This document shows positions 21,829-33,609 of a DNA stretch of 64,000 nucleotides, one piece after another. Position numbers and translations under genes: made by a program. Origin of the DNA: Diogma glabrata (taxonomy: Eukaryota; Arthropoda; Insecta; Diptera; Cylindrotomidae); contig OY856187.1 in assembly GCA_963693315.1 (NCBI GenBank), positions 391,059,269 through 391,123,268 on the forward strand, read 5' to 3'. How positions within the stretch are numbered: the first letter of the stretch is position 1; the number at the start of each line of letters is the position of its first letter. The notes beneath the pieces are model-generated. The model was not told the origin of the DNA and did not search any database. It saw only the letters and a program-made list of their open reading frames with translations.

Positions 21829-22635
21829 ATAGTAATACATCATAATATTAAGTTCTCAACCTATTGAACCTAGTCAAAGTCATATGATGAATAATCCAAA
21901 TAATAAATTGAGTTCAATTTGCATATTTTTTTTAACATAGTTCTAATTAGTAAAAATGAAGGTTGAATGTTTTCATAATTTTTGATTACATAAAATTAAT
22001 AATAATAATGAACAAATTTGCAAGTAAAGTAAATAAACAAAACTATGTTTGTAGGTTTATTTATTTACTATGGAATTTAAGTTGTGAAAACGAAAGTTAT
22101 GATTTTAATTATAATCATTTCTTGTTGTGTTTACAAAATTATATTGTTGTTTTAATTTCAACAAAAATATAATTTAGAAAGTAAACAAATAATTTTGTTT
22201 TATGTCACAACAATATTTCTTGAAAATTTGAAAACTTGGACAAGATTTTATTATGATAATATTTCATAATTTAATGCTTGAACAAGATTTCTTGTTTTCA
22301 AGATTTAATATGTATGTATACGGAAACGTATAATATGTGGATTAATATATAAGAGAAATTTTGTTAGATAATGGGTAAGTATAATTTTATTCTTAAATTG
22401 AAGAAGATATAATTTTTATAAGAAACGGAAAAATATTATAAGAAGAGAAGAAGGCTTTTAATCATCTCAACAGATATATATATATAATATAAAAGGTATG
22501 ATCAAAAGGTCTAAGGGCCATGAAGCCCACGACTAGGCATGACCCTACAGAGGTCTCCCAACTGTTGACCATATTCTTTTATTATTTTATTAGAAACGAT
22601 AGACTTGTGTATGATAAGTCTAGTCGTAGTTTAAT

Positions 22636-23227
22636 ACGGCTACCGAAAATTTCGACAAATCATCCATCATTGTTAGTATGTATCGATTTCCTGTGTGTGT
22701 AATTGGCAAAGGCCCGACAATATCTAGGAACACTTTCGTAAAAGCCGAATCAGAGGTAGTTGTGATTTTTAATGGACATTTTGTTAAACGAGAATGTTTA
22801 TTTTTTTAACAAAACTCGCACTTACTGATATATTTTTTAATTCTACTTATCATTTTTGAAAAATAATAATACATTTTTATTCGTTTGTACGTTCTCATTA
22901 TTCCCTGATGGCCGCCAAGTGGAATAGTATCATTTTCATCTGAAATTTGAACAACACCACCTGTATTTGAATCGTTAGTTTTATGTAAATGCGGTGTATT
23001 GTTTGAATTATTAAGATCAACATTTGAAGTTGAATGAGACACATTGAGAGACGGATTTTGGTTAATAGTTTTTGACTGAGAACGTGTGACTACTGAAATA
23101 TCCTGACATAAGGATTCCTCGTTGCATGAAGGGACTGAACGATTAAGTGCATCCGCTAATATATTTGTCTTACCAGATTTGTACACAATCTTGTAGTCGT
23201 ATTCATCCATTATTATTCTCCATCGGA
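22636..23227 (-). pseudogene. RNase H end, H2C2 finger and integrase start (element B)
   Basis: The reading starts with the close of RNase H (KIVYKSGKTNILADALNR), followed by a linker rich in Asn and Ser, a H2C2-type finger (GHQGIMRTYKRI and CEFC), and the beginning of the integrase core (VFLDIVGPLPITHTG, with the first catalytic Asp). Frames change between segments. The upstream RNase H piece (QTDHKPLIWLHKSS) lies at about 23,230-23,335 in a different frame from the RT. Confidence 0.75.
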
Positions 23228-23935
23228 TCAGTCGCGACGTAGGGTTAGAGCTCTTGTGCAGCCATATAAGAGGTTTGTGATCCGTTTGGATAACGAAATG
23301 TTTGCCATATAAGTATGGTCTGAATCGACAGTGTTCATTAGCCTTTGAAACGTCGCTGGTGCTCCTTTCAAACCAAAAGGCATACGTAAAAAATGAAAAT
23401 GACCGTGTTCAGTACTAAAAGCGGTTTTAATGACGTCACATGGGGCGAGTGGAATTTGATGGTATCCATTAGCTAAATCTAAAGTCGAAAAATATGTTGA
23501 TTGACCTAATTGATCCAGTATATCCGTTATATTTGGCAATGGATATACATCATTTATAGTTAGGTCATTTAATCTTCGGAAATCTACTACTATTCTCCAT
23601 TTCTTTTCAAGTTCATAAGATTTTTTGGGAACTATTAATAATGGTGAGTTCCACGGACTAATTGAACTTTCAATTATACAATCATTTAACATTTGCTGAA
23701 TTTGGCTATTGATTTCATTTTTAGTAGAATGCGGTAGTCGATAAGGTTTTGTATTAACAGGTTGAGCATTAGGTACTAGAGTTATTTCATGATGTGTAGT
23801 AGTTGTTGTTTGTAGTTTGTCACCCGGTAGAAGAAATACATCATTATAATTTCTGCAGATCTCGGTAATAGAAGTTAGCTCTTCAGTATTAAGATGGTCA
23901 ATGTTTACTACAGTTTTAGTAATTTGAAACGATTC
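23228..23935 (-). pseudogene. reverse transcriptase, internally deleted (element B)
   Basis: Fingers and palm start are clear: SPLLIVPKKS, WRIVVDFRRLN, FSTLDLANGYHQIPLA (first catalytic Asp) and FHFLRMPFGLKGAPATFQRLMN. The frame then jumps near 23,335 straight into RNase H, so the YxDD box, thumb and connection are deleted and the enzyme cannot work. Upstream, LVPNAQPVNTKPYRLP marks the usual RT entry. Confidence 0.85.
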
Positions 23936-24542
23936 TCAAGTATATCATTCTTTAGCAATTGATTTGTATGATATATTGTATGATTTAGGGTTAACAGAAA
24001 GATTTTTGATAGTAACATCAGAATCATTGGTATTTAATATTGAAACAAAGCCATTCCGATTGTAAATACGTACTATTGATCCAGCCAAAAAAATACCACT
24101 TTCAACTTCTTGTGATTCACATACATAATCGCCATCGTTATTAACGTTGAAAGGAACTCTGAAAATTTTTTCGGCACGAGCTGGAATTGTTACATCAGGT
24201 GCTTAACTTCCCAAGAAATTTAAAATTATTTGTTTTTCTGAATTAGGATTAGGAGTTTTCAAAAAAAAATTTTGCTTCACATACAGCCAAAGCTTGAATA
24301 TTATGAGAAGTTATACCTTTAATATTACATTTGAGGTTGGGAAAACATTCTGTGCTACCAATAATATACTCTTTTTTAATTATGCTGATATCAGCCCCTG
24401 TATCAATTAAAAACTTAGCAGGAATTGATTTAAGAATATTTAAATTTATTAAAACATATTTTGATTCCAGTGTATTCGAAATAGGTATATTTTTTAAAAT
24501 AATGTAACGACTCTTCGTTGGTTCTTTTCGATTATTGAGCAA
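23936..24542 (-). pseudogene. aspartyl protease and linker (element B)
   Basis: AKFLIDTGADISIIK carries the retropepsin active-site Asp-Thr-Gly. Downstream in sense, after a frame break near 24,240, a linker reading PARAEKIFRVPFNVN and VESGIFLAGSIVR matches the region between protease and RT in 17.6/412-type elements. A stop codon interrupts it near 23,940. Confidence 0.75.
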
Positions 24543-25080
24543 ATACGACAGTAAAAAGACAGATCTTTAGTTAACAGAATCTCAAACTTTATTTGTCATC
24601 AAATTACAGCAGCTTCCGTTTTTCCTTACAATAAATTCCAGGGTCTCCAATTTATGTCCGATAAACTTCACCGCTTTTCCACAATTTGAATCAAATAATA
24701 TTCGGAATCGTAAAATCTGTATTTACTATTCCACTAAGTTCAAATTCCTTTACTATTAGTACCCAGGCTCAAGTACCACCGATTATTCCTTATACTTTCG
24801 AACACTTTTAATTGCAAAGTTAAAACTGACTATCTGATATTTTTGTTCGCTTATTTATATTCAAAAACAAATAAGCAGAATATTCTGGTACTCACTGTAG
24901 TTGTTTCTAGAAACAATAGGCCACTCCTCCTTTTAATTCATTGATGTAAACAAATTTAATTTACATTAATTTATGCAACTTGTATTAGTTAAAGGGAGTT
25001 AACTTTTAATTCATCTTTGCCATAGAATGTAGAAAACATTTAGGCGGAACGTAGTGGTTATTTATGATTAAATTAAATTA
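24543..25080. other. non-coding interruption in element B
   Basis: About 540 bp with no recognisable coding sequence separates the protease from the gag C-terminus, which should be adjacent. It is probably an inserted repeat; no target duplication was identified. Confidence 0.4.
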
Positions 25081-25845
25081 ACCCATTCTGGACGAAGTTT
25101 ATTACAATAATAACGTTTGGAGTCATATTAGAAACAGTACTAAATTCAGATAAGGAGCAATAATTATTATTGAGAGCATATTGCGGATTTGAAAGATCTG
25201 AAAAAGAATTAGCATTGTTGTGCGAACGGTTTCTATATTGATCTATTTCGAATGTACGAAAAGAGCACGATTTTAAAGATTTTCTACTCGAGCCAACGTG
25301 CTTTGTTGCTGGTCGAGTAAACGGGAGTTTTCCGAATTGGAATTTTCATTGTGATTAGGAGCAGATGCTAGTAGTGCGGTGTTTACCGGCGGCTGAAAGT
25401 TTCTATTAATTCGTTTTAAGCAATCATCAATAAGGTGACCTTTTCTACGATAATATCGACAGTATAATGATACCTGCCGAATGACTTGATTTGGTATAGA
25501 ATTATTATTTACAAATGATTTAGACCAATTTCTTTTGAGATTTGCTGAATTTGATGTCCAGTTACTATTTGGATTTGAATTGTAAATTTTACCATTGGAA
25601 ACAAATGTATTGTTAGAATTATTGTTCGGTCTGTTGGCTAGAGAATAACACTTTCTAGCGCTATGACCTGACTTGTTGCAAAGTTGCAACAAGTTTACAA
25701 ATATTCAAAGAACTGTTCGCTTGAAATGGATTTGATATTTCACAAGCATATGTTAGTTCTTCCTCAACTGCTTTAGTGATAGCTTCAGATAATGTAGCAA
25801 ATTTGCCCGCTTTTAAAATAATTTTAATCGGTTCTTAAATCTTTT
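25081..25845 (-). pseudogene. gag C-terminus with zinc knuckles (element B)
   Basis: Two CCHC-type knuckles can be seen: LQLCNKSGHSARKC, whose first Cys is replaced, and CRYYRRKGHLIDDC, whose second Cys is Tyr. Upstream in sense, KIILKAGKFATLSEAI is the capsid end that should follow directly on the N-terminal gag. A frame break near 25,693 separates the parts. The tail is Asn- and Ser-rich. Confidence 0.75.
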
Positions 25846-26130
25846 CCAATTTATTAAAAACACTATATTTATATTTATAATGAATTTTATTTAGTTTTAA
25901 TACATTTAGTTGGACTGTATATTAGTTTTATTAAAATTTTAGTTTCACAAAAAAGATTTTATTTCACTACAGAAAAATGACCATTTTGTTCTATATAAAG
26001 TGAGAGAGAGACAACTCTATAACAAAACGAATTAATGAAAATTGAACATAGAACTAAAATTTCTTATAGTACATTGAAATAGAAATAAAGCGTGTTTGGT
26101 TTAAAATTGTACGTTAATAAATTCATCAGT
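25846..26130. other. AT-rich interruption within gag of element B
   Basis: About 285 bp lies between FIKGLREL and the KIILKAGKFATL continuation of capsid. It carries no gag-like frame. Confidence 0.5.
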
Positions 26131-26843
26131 TCTCTTAATCCTTTTATAAATGCTTTAAGAAATGTTTGACTATTTAAATTCTGAACATAGTTTGCAGAGT
26201 TTTCTCCTTCTTGTGATATACAAGCATCGTTTAATTCGGAAAGAACACGCTCAACTCTACTACCATAGGTTCGAATATCTTCTTTAGGATTTTGGTGTAT
26301 TTTAAATAACTCATACTGTAAAATTTCAATCGATTGTTTTTTAAAGAATTCTTTCTCGAGTGAAACTTTCAAATCAATCCAACATTGAAAATAATGATAT
26401 TTTACAATGTTGTAAGCCGGACCTATTAACCTAGTTTTTACTAAATTTAAAAACAATTCTTTATCGTCCTCAGTCTTAAGAGGTTTGTAAATTAGTTCAC
26501 AGCTAGAAAAAAATTTGTAAATATTTTGATGATTACCGTCAAATTCGGGAACTATTTTAAAAAATAATGAGGGATCTAATATTGAAAGCTTAGTGGCAGA
26601 AGAACTAGACTTTGGATCATTGCCCATTGTTAACACGTCGGAATGAAATGAATCGGAAACAGAACTATCTGAACTATCACAATCGATATTTGAATTGACA
26701 CTGATATTATTGGAATTTTCAATAGTTATACACTGCAACCTATCACTTACCAAGCTTAAATTGTCTTCATCTTCGTTGATATTTAAAGTAATGTCGGAAA
26801 CTGGTTTTGATTTCCTTCTGATTATTTTATTGCGTAGTTTCAT
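26131..26843 (-). CDS. gypsy gag N-terminal half (element B)
   Basis: An ATG at 26,843 opens a frame of over 230 gag codons. The N-terminus is acidic and Ser-rich; capsid-type sequence follows (FKIVPEFDGNHQNIYKFFSSC, YELFKIHQNPKEDIRTYGSR, FLKAFIKGLRELMN). The frame ends in unrelated sequence at 26,064. Compared with the gag at 7,758 it shares the overall plan and the F..GLRE motif but little else, so it is a different gypsy lineage. Confidence 0.8.
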
Positions 26844-27689
26844 AAATTTTTTTTGTTGAACGAATTTTTATATCGTATGAACACATGAATAATGTCGACA
26901 ATCAAGGATAACTAAAATAGCATAAAAATAGAAATTAACAATAATAATAAAAATAAACTTGCGTGAATGCCTGTCTAGGTATTATCTTCTATTCTCCAAA
27001 AATTTTAACGACGCTTTAATATACACCCTTTTTAACGCCAAATGACTTCCCTTATGATGTTTTCTTGCCTCAACTTGCTTGATTGAGTTTTATCATCTTA
27101 TTATGGTTTAACTTCGTTTAATTTAATATGACGTTATATCCCAAAAAAAAAAATTAAATTCCTTTTATGTTTATTAATATTTTCTGCGTTACTTACTTAG
27201 TATTTACTGCTTTTAAACATAACTTTTAAATAATTTATTAAAACTGTATACAACACTTTCATATAATAGTTCGAACTTTATAATAATGATTAAAAATATA
27301 CCATTTTAAATGTGGAACTTAAACTTGGAATTACTTTTTTTTTTAAACAAGATGACAATGTGTATTCTTTCACATTCAAACACGCATTAATTAATTGTTT
27401 CGCTATTGTCATTTATCATATTCTATGGCCAAAAAAATAAGTCTACCAAGTTTGAAGAAATAAAACATTCTTTCGTTCAGTTTATCGTTAATGAAAGTGA
27501 GTTTAATATGCGTTTCGTTATTTGGCTGTTTGGAGATGATATTTGAATTTGAAAAGTTTAAGTTGTTGTTTTAGAAAATGAATTATGAATTATGAAAATT
27601 CGGTTCAAAAATAACTAGACGTTAGTTTTCTTAACGTCATTATATTTTTTTGAAAATTGTTATTTCTAATATAAGCTATATTATGTTCT
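26844..27689. other. AT-rich interval, possible leader and LTR of element B
   Basis: No gene is seen. The order would place the leader and 5' LTR of element B here, but terminal bases could not be fixed. Confidence 0.3.
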
Positions 27690-28370
27690 CTAAGACAAAA
27701 ACTAAATGATTCACAAAGAGTTGAAGGTCTCATTGTTAACCCTAACGGTTGACCCTAATGGTTCCCTAAGTCCAGAGAGAAAAACATTTTTACACATTCC
27801 TTCGTATAAAGATTGTTTAAATTTCAAAACATTTTCATTTGCTTCATTTATTTTTATATTATTTGTAATCGTAAAATATATGTCAATAATTTTCTCATAA
27901 AATTGTTCTACCGTACCGTTCTATTTAATCTATGCAGATCCCTAATCAAATTAGTTTCATTTCTTTTATCACTATAATGGGTTATTAAATTTCCTTTAAT
28001 ATCATCCCACTTTAGAGGAGTGCCGTACAGATTGAGCACTTCATTAGCTTCTCCTATAATCTTATTTCTAATAGCTCTTAAAATTATTTTGCTACTTGAA
28101 GTTCCATCCAGGCCTATTATTATTTGTAAAATTTCCTCTACGTTTCCAATAAAATCAAATAATGTTCGTTTATTGCCATCAAATGGTGGCAGTCTTTGAC
28201 TGCGTCTGGAATTCTAAGTTTTTCCAAATTCTCTTTAATTTTATCCATTGAAAAATGATCTATATTAATTTCTAAATTAAAATTTGTTAAATTACTGTCT
28301 AATTCTAACTTAATCGTTTCTAATTCACTAACACCGTAATCCGCGGTACAAGTAGAGTGAGAAACCATAT
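27690..28370 (-). pseudogene. gypsy gag fragment (element C)
   Basis: In sense, an ATG at 28,368 opens about 55 codons; the frame then shifts near 28,190 into PPFDGNKRTLFDFIGN, typical of gypsy gag, followed by SSSKIILRAIRNKIIGEA, WDDIKGNLITHYSDKRNETN and FLSGLREPLGSTVR. Several frame changes make it non-functional. It is truncated at its 3' side, next to element B. A tRNA primer site lies about 390 bp upstream. Confidence 0.7.
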
Positions 28371-28740
28371 AAAAAACACCATATGAAAAATAGTGTTTTC
28401 AGCATATCACCCGATGATCCGTCGAATGTCTTAATCAGTATAATCAATAATCCGTTGATTGTTGTTGATTTCAAAGCACAATGTATGTATCACAACACAA
28501 TAGTATTCACTAGACTTTTTATAACTTTTGAGTCTTGAAAGTTAATGAAATAGCTTTTTTAATTTTTTGATTGGAAAAAAAATTAATTTCACTTCAATTA
28601 GTATAAAAATAATTCTACATACACTTTTACTATTTTTAAAGCTATATCACAAATTTGTATTTTTTAAAATTTTAGTATTAAACTTTGCACTTTTATTTTT
28701 ATTTAATTAATTAATAATTATGGTCCTATTTATATAGTAT
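28371..28740 (-). other. leader of gypsy element C
   Basis: Non-coding AT-rich DNA between the primer site and gag start. Confidence 0.5.
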
Positions 28741-28757
28741 TCCTATCAACTGCGCCA
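28741..28757 (-). other. tRNA primer-binding site (element C)
   Basis: In sense TGGCGCAGTTGATAGGA, close to the tRNA-Ser-type primer site known from 17.6/297-like errantiviruses. The LTR should end immediately before it, at 28,758. Confidence 0.65.
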
Positions 28758-29064
28758 ATTTTAACCTTTAGGTTCTTCAAATTAAAAATAAAAATAAAAA
28801 GGTTGAAATTAAGTATAACAATAATTTTATTATAATTATCAATACAAATTTATTATTTATGATGAACGATGTTTCATCGTTCTAATCCAAATATATTCTG
28901 TTTTTCATTATTTTTTTCAATTCCTTAGATAATCTATCAAATTATGCTTTTTGCAATTTGACAATTTTTATTGTTGGAATTAAGTTGTAATTGGATAATT
29001 AAATAATTAAATCTTTTAATAAAAAGTGTTGTGTAGTAGTAATTAAAAATTTACTAAAATTTTA
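28758..29064 (-). mobile_element. probable LTR of element C
   Basis: Placed only from the primer site and the BEL remnant beyond it; about 300 AT-rich bases. The outer end is not fixed. Confidence 0.35.
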
Positions 29065-29280
29065 TTACTATTAATTTGGAAAAAGTCAAAACGAATATGA
29101 TTATGATTTTGAAAAATATTTCCACACTTATTAGCATATCCACGGAATCAGAAATATTGAAATTAGAATTATCTAAATCATTGTCACATGGTATTGTCCA
29201 TTTAGAAATTTCTATATTATTTAAAGGTAACAAATTTGTAATTTTAGCGATCACTATGAATTCCAGTATCTGCGTGTATT
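29065..29280 (-). pseudogene. BEL/Pao retropepsin-region fragment
   Basis: Minus reading gives IAKITNLLPLNNIEISKWT followed by a DNSNFNISDSVDMLISVEIFF-like run, the BEL signature normally reading LADP.F..PG.ID.L.GAD.. after the protease. The better copy in this window (44.3 kb) has MADPEFQTPGAIHILLGADL. The piece ends abruptly on both sides. Confidence 0.5.
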
Positions 29281-29523
29281 TTTTCTGGATTTTATAGAAG
29301 AGGATAATTTCGACGTAATGTTTGTCCGGTTATTGTTGATACTGGATATTTGAAAGTTTATTTGTGTCTTATTTAATAAGTTCAAATTATCGTTGTAGGA
29401 TTGGTTACACTAGCCCCTTTTCCTTTAAATAATTAAACGCATTCAACAAGTTTTTTCGGTTTTGTGTTTTTATGCATCTTTTCGCAAAACGGCTGTAGCC
29501 CCGAATTTCGTAAGACATTATGG
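29281..29523. other. short interval, nothing recognised
   Basis: Minus frames give a basic stretch with KMHKNTKPKKL but no domain. Confidence 0.3.
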
Positions 29524-29874
29524 TTAAAAATTTAGAGGGCTGTGGTGCTCTTTTAACCTTATTAAAATTGAAGTTTTAACGACATTATTTTTTCCTAAAT
29601 CGGTTACATCTTCTTCATTAATCACCTCTTTTTCCTTATCTTTTGTCCTCTCCCATATTATATGTTCATTCAGGGTAGTTCTTTTTATGGTCTCTAAAGC
29701 AGATAATAAATGGCTCTGTATATTTTTTACAGAATTATTCAATTTTGAAACTTCTACCAATTGTTTTGCTTTTTTCTTTTCTCCTTCATAATTTTCTTTC
29801 ATTTGTTCATATTCAATTTTTAAATGTTTATATTTCTCGGTTATTTCATTTACGTTAAATGTTGAGATTTTCAT
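29524..29874 (-). CDS. hypothetical coiled-coil ORF
   Basis: There are 116 codons with no recognised domain. Residues of about 10-65 are rich in Lys, Glu and Leu in heptad-like spacing and could form a coiled coil. It lies on the same strand as nearby BEL and gypsy debris, so it may be the start of a gag-like protein. It could also be chance in AT-rich DNA. Confidence 0.25.
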   Translation of the reverse strand: MKISTFNVNEITEKYKHLKIEYEQMKENYEGEKKKAKQLVEVSKLNNSVKNIQSHLLSALETIKRTTLNEHIIWERTKDKEKEVINEEDVTDLGKNNVVKTSILIRLKEHHSPLNF

Positions 29875-30059
29875 CTAAAAAAAAATTTTAAAAGATAAAC
29901 TTAAATTAATAAAAATCTATTTTTACATTCCAAATATTGTCTAGTTGGTTTACCACAACCAATCAGAAAGTCACATACCGACAAAAAAATCGGTTTTAAA
30001 AATCTCATAAATTTCATCTCATTACCAATGAGCCTCTAAGTGACGATATTTGTGAATTT

Positions 30060-30326
30060 TGGTGTTCTTTCAAAGAGTTGTTTGCTGATCGTTCAGACGA
30101 ACTTGTAGGTGATGACACCACCAAGTGTCTGGGCGATCTTTTCATCGAGCTTCTGGGTGATGTTAAAACTACACTTCCAGATGATCGTTCTAGCGATCTT
30201 CAAGGTGATTCTATCACTAAACTCATGTGTGATCGTTCCAACAAATCTTTAAAAGATGTTATGGATGATCTTCTAGAATCTCTTTGCGATGTTGGATTTT
30301 CACTTTTATATTCATACACACATTAA
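30060..30326 (+). repeat. degenerate short tandem repeat (GATCGTTC/GATCTT units)
   Basis: GAT-rich units of roughly 36-45 bp repeat imperfectly, giving a frame with recurring D, L, S and K. It looks like a decayed minisatellite rather than a gene. Confidence 0.4.
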
Positions 30327-31016
30327 ATAAAGTTATATAATAAAACTCGTTTATGTCCCTTTATCCTTATTTTATATTTAAATTATTTTATCTTCAATAG
30401 TTAAATGTCCTTATCACTACACACATAATCAACTCAAACTTATAAAACTTATAACTTATTAAACTTCTTAAAACTAATTATCGTATATCAAAACACAAAA
30501 ATTTACCTTATAATCCTTTCATCGGGTTTTTCCTTCTTATTAACTCTACGTTCTACACCAAACTAAATTTCCTCCTCTTTTTCAAATTAAAAAAACACCA
30601 AAACTCCAAAACTATTTTTGTTGTTTCCAGATGTGGGGCTTTACAAGCGACAGAAATACTTTTACCAAAATTTTAGAATTTTTAAGGGATTATTTAAAAT
30701 AATAAAAGATTTTTGTCGCCTCGATGTCGCCTTACCTTTTCTTTTGTTTTTTTTTTTTTAAGTTTAATTGTTTTGTTTGGTTTTATTTCAATCAAAGTAA
30801 AACCAAACGCCTTGGATTATTTTATGATTCGTTTGAAGATATAGTGACTCCCGGTTGACAATAGACACGTTTAATACTTAACGTTTAATGCTTTAATCTT
30901 CACTGCCGCCATGAAATCACCATCAATCTTTCACTAATTTACTACAACAGCGCACTTTTAGGTGTGGATATTGATGGTTTATAAATCACTGGCTACAGTA
31001 AAAGAAATTGAGAGCA
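30327..31016. other. AT-rich interval, no gene seen
   Basis: No coding signal or repeat boundary was recognised. Confidence 0.5.
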
Positions 31017-31197
31017 CTGTTCTGCCACTGTAATATTGGCTTGGACTTTTCTAAATAATCGAAAAAAAACATACAAGGGACAAAAAAAATACCACGGGAT
31101 ATCGGCTCCTCCCAAGAACCCTGATCTTGGAAATCTCTTATCTGCTTGTATTTTAAGCTAGCATGCTAAAGAAAAAAAATTTTAACAATAATATATA
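31017..31197 (-). repeat. SINE-like interspersed repeat, copy 1
   Basis: Shares about 180 bp, at over 90% identity by eye, with 33,179-33,360. In minus sense it has a tRNA-like order (TTAGCATGCTAGCTTAAA, then AGATTTCCAAGATCAGGG) that could be box A and box B remnants. Confidence 0.45.
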
Positions 31198-32157
31198 AAA
31201 AAAAAATAACTTATCTTAACATGTTTTTAAGTTTGAGTGTTGCAGCTCCTTGATGATAGTTGTGATGGTTGTCCTGGTTTTAACTAATCTCCTTTTTATC
31301 AATTTATAATCCAATCGAATTGTTATGTGGTGTATGAAATCAAACGCCTTGTGTATATTTCATTTCAAATGACATAAAGTTTTTCTTCAAATCTTAATAC
31401 ATGTCGCAACGTGAATGAGAATCACCATTTTGAAAATGTAAATTATTGGAAAGACTAATACAATATGCACTTTGAATTTCTTTATTATACAAAAAGAATG
31501 TAAATCATTAGAAGAAACTGGTACAATAGAATTTCCTTTATCATATACATTATGAAATTGACTTTAAACACTATGATCTATGCTTAGTTTCTTTTAGTAT
31601 TTTTTTTTATTACTGTTTGTGTATTTAAATCATATTATATAAGCACCAAAGCTTTACCAAATACATGTTTTGAGTAATATTTTTCATGTTATTAATAAAA
31701 TCAACATTCACATCTCTATCTCTATGAACCTCAAAACGAAAAATTTTAGTTTTAACCAAAAATTAAAAATGGAATCTTTTATTAAAAATTTCAAGAATTT
31801 TTTATCTAATCAAAGAATAATTTTATTTTTAATGCCTTTAAAAGCTGAACACGAACTGACCTTTTTTTTAAAAGCCAAAAAAATGTGTTTTTCTTTGACA
31901 CATGATATTAAGCAAAAAAACAAAATGAAAAAACTTGAGCCACACAAATCATGTTCGTTAGATGAAAATGATGAGTTCTTTTATTTATTTGTTGTGATAT
32001 TCGAATTTGATTTAATCGTTATAACTAGTTGAACATTTTTTTTTTTAAAGTTGTTATTATTGTAAAAAGGAAATGTAAAGAATGAAATATATTTTGATTA
32101 AACGGAAAAAGAATAGAAATTGATTTTAATATGATTTATGAGAATATCCGTCGTTAC
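31198..32157 (-). mobile_element. LTR-like remnant starting TGTAACGACGGATATT
   Basis: Read from 32,157 leftward, it begins TGTAACGACGGATATTC, the same kind of start as the LTRs ending at 40,743 and 56,252. A shorter copy with an internal deletion occurs at 34,563-34,682. A frame at 31,670-32,032 has no domain and I do not call it a gene. Confidence 0.45.
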
Positions 32158-33178
32158 AACCATGAATTCAAGGTGAAAATCAAGATATTTAACCTTGGAG
32201 TCACAAAAACGTCGTCACCCCCTCCATGTCAGGAAACCATCGAACTACTTCCAACAACTAACCAGTATCTGGGATCGAGTTATCAATGGTAACCAACGTC
32301 AGGGTCGATAATCAATTCCAACACTCATGAAGTTCCTAGGAACTAACAGTGAGTACTGAAATCGATCATCCATCCATCTAACGTCAGCACCATTGAACCC
32401 TCGATACAACCAGTAAAATATGACACTGGAGATGTGAACCCCAGAGACGACAACTTCCGACGCACATGTATGTGGCACCGACCCATCTTTGTTACACCAG
32501 CCTCCTTCCCAATGGCCTTCAGATGGCGAACCCCATTAAAAATAGATCGGGTTACCACACACCTGCTATCTTTCACAGACCCTTGCCGTTTAATTGTGTA
32601 CATTGTAAGTTTGTAAGTAATTCTATACTATTTAAAAAAACGAATTAACCTGAATGGTTGGAGTAGAATTTATATTTTGCCTGTATCTTTAAAATATATT
32701 TTAAGTATTATGCGATTTTTCATGAGAATGCCATAAATTAAATTCACATCTATTGAAACAAATTTCAAAAATTTAATTATATTCGTCTCTAAAAAAAATA
32801 TAAAATCTTTTCCACAAAAATATTAAAAAACACCCCAATAACTGGTTATACAGAAGAAAATTCAATACCAAAATTATTTTTTCTTTTTGCCAAACCAAAC
32901 CCTATAAAATCTCAAATATTTTCATAAATACTTAAAAAAACCAATTACTTGTTTGAGAATAATTAAAAACTCAAGCCAAAACCGAGAACAAAACCAGTTT
33001 GCCAACGCCCTAGTGCAAACTCTACCACAACTGGTTTTATTAACAAATACCAAATATTAATTTTGCGCCAAAAATAACTCAACATTAATTACAGAAAATA
33101 ATTGCCCCAAAAATACGATTGTATTTTTCCGTTCTTTTATTTATTAATATATCAAGGGTCCCTTTAGTTTCGGCCCAG
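32158..33178. other. interval with a less AT-rich block, no gene recognised
   Basis: 32,158-32,600 is visibly richer in G and C than its surroundings and may be the inner end of the element whose LTR begins at 32,157. No domain was found on either strand. The rest is AT-rich. Confidence 0.35.
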
Positions 33179-33360
33179 CTGTTCTGCCACTGTAATATTG
33201 GCTTCGACTTTTCTAAATAATCAAAAAGAACATACAAGGGACAAAAAAAAATACCACGGGATATCGACTCCTCCCAAGAACCCTGATCTTGGAAATCTCT
33301 TATCTGCTTGTATTTTAAGCTAACATGCTAAAGAAAAAAAATTTTAACAATAATATATTA
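33179..33360 (-). repeat. SINE-like interspersed repeat, copy 2
   Basis: Near-identical to 31,017-31,197, starting (plus) CTGTTCTGCCACTGTAATAT and ending TTTTAACAATAATATAT. Confidence 0.5.
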
Positions 33361-33560
33361 TAGCACTGCCACTTTATAATATTGGCTTGAACTTTTAATA
33401 TCGCCAACTCAAAAAAAAAAGAAGAATACGTTTAAACACGTGTCTATATAGCCCGAGATAATCAAAATTACCCCCACACAAATCGAACTTGGAAATCTCT
33501 AACTATCAAGATATTTAGCCTAACATTCTACACTGATCCATAGAAAAAAAAAATTTCGCA
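33361..33560 (-). repeat. SINE-like repeat, diverged copy 3
   Basis: Directly behind copy 2. It keeps CTGCCACTTTATAATATTGG and, in minus sense, TAGGCTAAATATCTTGATA and CCAAGTTCGATTTG, the latter close to a tRNA box B. Confidence 0.4.
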
Positions 33561-33580
33561 ATTTCAAAATGATAATATTA

Positions 33581-33609
33581 ATTAATATATATATATATAT
33601 ATATATATA
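33581..33609. repeat. (AT)n microsatellite
   Basis: About 14 TA/AT dinucleotides in a row. Confidence 0.9.

Larger units (their letters stand above)
21560..26843 (-). mobile_element. eroded Ty3/gypsy element B
   Basis: In sense (right to left): gag, zinc knuckles, aspartyl protease, reverse transcriptase, RNase H and integrase, the standard gypsy order. The protease-RT linker resembles the 17.6/297/412 group. Insertions or AT-rich interruptions sit at about 25,845-26,130 (in gag), 24,543-25,080 (before protease) and 21,830-22,630 (in integrase). Part of RT is deleted. Convincing LTRs were not found; TGGCGTTAAAAAGG at 27,027-27,040 is a weak primer-site candidate. Confidence 0.85.

Noticed and set aside
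30078..30326. 82-codon Asp/Leu/Ser-rich frame as a gene
   Set aside because: The underlying DNA is an imperfect short tandem repeat; no domain and no context.
32343..32616. Overlapping frames on both strands in the GC-richer block
   Set aside because: Lower AT content lengthens chance frames; no family motif on either strand.
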